From assembly GCA_965651205.1 (NCBI GenBank), contig CBFGRM010000004.1, forward strand, positions 1 to 64,000: a stretch of DNA of 64,000 bases, read 5' to 3'. The position numbers and the translations under genes are program-made. Positions 61,856 to 64,000 of this stretch are shown here, piece after piece. This DNA is from Palsa-1233 sp965651205 (GTDB taxonomy: Bacteria; Gemmatimonadota; Gemmatimonadetes; Gemmatimonadales; GWC2-71-9). The notes below the pieces were generated by a model. It saw nothing but the letters and a program-made list of their open reading frames with translations. It ran no database searches and was not told the origin of the DNA. The first letter of the stretch is position 1, and each line of letters starts with the position of its first letter.

Positions 61856-63588
61856 CGGACTCCGTGACCAATGGTGCCGAGTTCACCGGCCACGATCAGT
61901 TCATCGATTCCGCCGAGCCCGAGCCAGAAACCCACCTGCTCGACTTGCACCGCCGTCCAACCGTCCTGATCCAGCCGGAAGAGATGACCCACCTCCCCGG
62001 CGATGTACACCACGCGATCAACCTCGTGGATAGCCCGCATCGAATTGAGACTGGGTCCGAGTTGCCTGCTCCAGGTGCCGTTGCGGTAGTAGAGCAGTAC
62101 GCCGTTGTCTCCAACCACGTAGCCATCACCCTGTTGGCGCATCAGCACCGCTCGGAGGTTCTGTTGGGTCGGCACCTGGACTTGTGCCAACCGCGAGCCA
62201 TCCCAGCGCAGCAGTGTGCCGCTGTCACCCACCACTATCAGTCGATTCCAGTCGAGACCGCCAACGTGCCGCAGGAACTTGAGCGTGGGTGACGCGACCT
62301 GGCGCCAGGCGCCACCTTCGCGTACCAGCACCACTCCCCCTTCGCCGACCGCCATCGCCCGAGTGCCGTCGTACCACACGGCACGAAGCAATCCCACGTA
62401 GGGAACATCTTCCTGGCGCCAGGTGACACCGTCAAAGTGCAGCACCGTGCCGCTGTCGCCCACCACGATCCGGTCATTGCCATCGGGTCCGGCGATGCCG
62501 TAGAGCGATGCCGGAGTGGGTATCGTGATCGATCGCCAACTGCCGTTCTGTCGCTCGAAAGCCGCCCCGCCCTGCCCCACCACCATCGGGTTGCCCACCG
62601 CAGGTGCGTGCAAGGTGTAGAGTCGGCTGCCACTGTGCGACGCGCGCCACTGATCGGCTTCGTCCAGGATCGCGCCGTACCATCCCACTACGGTGCGGCT
62701 TCCGGGTGCTCCGGTGATCGCGCGCAAGTTCTCGTGCAACGCGGGTTCGATCAACGGTTGCCAGGACAGGCCGTCTCCCTCGAACAACACGCCACCGTCG
62801 CCCACCACCACGAAACTGCCGGGCCCGTTGCTGCGAACATCGAACAGGTTCTGCTGGGTGGGCGTGGAGGTGAGTTCCCAACTGTCGCCGTCGCGGAGCA
62901 GCACGGTGCCGCCGCTGCCCACGGCGACGAAGCGACCGGCACCGTCGCCTGCAACCGCGAACAGGGTCGCCTGCGTGGGTGAGGGCACCGAACTCCACGT
63001 CACGCCTCCGTCGACGCTCTCGACGATGGTTCCACTCTGGCCGACCGCCACCAGGTCGTCCTCGCTGGTGCCGGCAAAGCCCCAGATCTCGGTGCCCACC
63101 GGCACCTGTGCGCGAGTCCAGACCCCGTCGTCGTGGCGCAGGATGGTACCGGCGGTGCCGCCTATGAACATCCGCTCGCCGTCGAGTCCCCACAGGTCCA
63201 GCAGAATCGCGTTGTTGTCGAGCGGCATCACCTCCCATATGGGTGACCCGACATCACGTGCCAGCAACTGGTGGCCGGCCACGATCAGGATCCGACCGTC
63301 GTCGTGCTGCCAGATCCCGGTGATGATCCCTTCCACCGGAACCGACTCGAAGGCCCAGTCGCCTCCGTCACGGTAAAACAGCGCGGCGACGTTGCCGCCC
63401 ACCCAGACCCTGCCGTCACGGGCAGTGAACGCCGCCAGCAACGACGCATCGGTCAGGCCGCGCAACACGTTGTCGATCCGCACCACCGGCACTCCAGGAG
63501 GTGGCGGCGGGCTCGGCTCGGTGGTGCGGCCGCAGCCGACCAGCAGCAGCGACACCGACAGCACACGGAGGCAGGTAGAAAAAGACAT
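61852..63588 (-). CDS. Lipoprotein with beta-propeller repeats (YCF48-like)
   Basis: A 578-residue exported protein with a lipoprotein signal (LLLVGCG, Cys about 19). Then follows a Pro-rich linker and about a dozen repeats of roughly 45 residues, each with a strand ending in a VVVGDSGTVL-like core, e.g. VVGDSGTLLRWDG, VAVGQSGTIVES, VVVGDGGVLFEG. This is a propeller made of YCF48/BNR-like blades. It is probably a surface or periplasmic adhesion or scaffold domain. The start at ATG 63588 lies in the stem of a terminator-like hairpin. Confidence 0.83.
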   Translation of the reverse strand: MSFSTCLRVLSVSLLLVGCGRTTEPSPPPPPGVPVVRIDNVLRGLTDASLLAAFTARDGRVWVGGNVAALFYRDGGDWAFESVPVEGIITGIWQHDDGRILIVAGHQLLARDVGSPIWEVMPLDNNAILLDLWGLDGERMFIGGTAGTILRHDDGVWTRAQVPVGTEIWGFAGTSEDDLVAVGQSGTIVESVDGGVTWSSVPSPTQATLFAVAGDGAGRFVAVGSGGTVLLRDGDSWELTSTPTQQNLFDVRSNGPGSFVVVGDGGVLFEGDGLSWQPLIEPALHENLRAITGAPGSRTVVGWYGAILDEADQWRASHSGSRLYTLHAPAVGNPMVVGQGGAAFERQNGSWRSITIPTPASLYGIAGPDGNDRIVVGDSGTVLHFDGVTWRQEDVPYVGLLRAVWYDGTRAMAVGEGGVVLVREGGAWRQVASPTLKFLRHVGGLDWNRLIVVGDSGTLLRWDGSRLAQVQVPTQQNLRAVLMRQQGDGYVVGDNGVLLYYRNGTWSRQLGPSLNSMRAIHEVDRVVYIAGEVGHLFRLDQDGWTAVQVEQVGFWLGLGGIDELIVAGELGTIGHGVR

Positions 63589-63615
63589 CGGGGCGCCCCA
63601 AAGGACGCCCCGATG
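63586..63615 (-). terminator. Terminator-like hairpin over the start codon
   Basis: CATCGGGGCG (63586-63595) and CGCCCCGATG (63606-63615) form a perfect 10-bp stem with a 10-base loop. On the minus strand it is followed by TCTTTTTC. It looks like a terminator for the gene upstream, and its 3' arm contains the start codon of the propeller gene. Confidence 0.75.
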
Positions 63616-63818
63616 GTTGCGATCGGCAAGGTCTCCTTGCCGGAGCTCTTCTTGACCTTCTTCCACTCGGTTCCATCCTCGACCTTCCCGGACTTGTCCT
63701 TGCGACACTTGTCCTCGAAGCCGATGAAGGCACTCACGCCGTCCCGACGACTGGCCAGCAACCAACGCCGACCGTGAACCATTCGCTGCAGCCACTGAGA
63801 CCCTCCCAACCACTGGCG

Positions 63819-64000
63819 TCAGCGACCTCGGCGCTGAGCCACCACGTGGGCGCGATGCGCCTCGAACAGCAGCGTGCCGAAGCAGGCCAGGATGGCGGCC
63901 CCACCCACCAGCAGCGGCCTGGCACCGGCCATCACTGCCGCAATTGCCGCCGCCAGCATTGCCGGAACCAGGGCACCCTTGGGCCAGCGCTGTTCGCTGC
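63819..64000 (-). CDS. C-terminal part of a membrane protein cut by the window edge
   Basis: The minus-strand frame is open from 64000 to a TGA at 63819-63821. About 60 codons are visible and encode two likely membrane segments (ALVPAMLAAAIAAVMAG and LLVGGAAILACFGTLLF), ending VAQRRGR. Its GC-rich codon use fits the window. The family is not recognised from this part. Between its stop and the hairpin at 63586-63615 lie about 200 bases with no gene I can support. Confidence 0.65.
   Translation of the reverse strand, partial: SEQRWPKGALVPAMLAAAIAAVMAGARPLLVGGAAILACFGTLLFEAHRAHVVAQRRGR

Noticed and set aside
63453..63782. Lys-rich frame on the minus strand upstream of the propeller gene
   Set aside because: The composition looks protein-like near 63620-63720, but the frame runs through the terminator-like hairpin and out of frame into the lipoprotein signal; no stop precedes the terminator and no family is recognised.

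Overview
The window is a GC-rich bacterial chromosome segment (I estimate the mid-to-high 60s in percent GC), densely packed with genes that mostly overlap by 1 or 4 bases (TGATG, ATGA, GTGA). It carries an Omp85/TamB pair, lipid A-type ABC exporter, heptosyltransferase-like enzyme, lipoprotein signals and a PEP-CTERM protein, so the cell has an outer membrane. A PorX-type regulator and Tat-targeted Gfo/Idh and sugar-isomerase proteins, together with this gene mix, suggest Gemmatimonadota or a relative. That placement is an inference from gene content; no rRNA or tRNA gene is visible.

Layout. 1-15858 is a surface-glycan region: GT2, GT4, CgeB-like and GT9 glycosyltransferases, a PP-loop ATPase, a class V aminotransferase, an MsbA-like exporter and a PorX-like regulator. 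Within it lie a PEP-CTERM gene behind a sigma-54-like promoter and an outer-membrane barrel. 16778-30889 is one long plus-strand housekeeping run: yebC, ruvC-ruvA-(zinc ribbon)-ruvB, queA-tgt-yajC-def-fmt, thiE-thiS-thiG, rsmB, a PASTA-only membrane protein, rpe, two TlpA-like thioredoxins, tsaD, lgt. 30890-31122 holds a promoter, a foldable leader and a strong terminator, a candidate small RNA. 31123-44633 is a minus-strand block: cytochrome c-FTR1 iron permease, acpS, a HAD phosphatase, an NlpC/P60-like protein without its catalytic Cys, a zinc ribbon, a degenerate NtrC-type regulator, a diacylglycerol-kinase-like enzyme, TamB and an Omp85 protein. 44827-52723 (plus) has a PBP4-type peptidase, ferredoxin-NADP reductase, PduO-type cobalamin adenosyltransferase, aroB, a sigma-70 factor, a GlcE-like flavoprotein and ygfZ. 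The rest has small lipoproteins, a cytidylate-kinase-like protein, an MFS exporter, an M48 protease, a ThrE-type exporter, two Tat-exported sugar enzymes, a SUMF1-fold lipoprotein-like protein, ApbE and a beta-propeller lipoprotein.

Two genome-wide signals stand out. First, I found no CATG tetranucleotide anywhere in 64 kb, and codons before ATG switch from their usual C-ending form to a T-ending form, which points to strong selection against CATG. Second, four genes (MsbA-like exporter, ruvC, rsmB, aroB) have no ATG, GTG or TTG that gives a complete N-terminus; in each a CTG overlapping the upstream stop codon does, for ruvC behind a perfect AGGAGG. I see no CRISPR array, insertion sequence, prophage or integrase.
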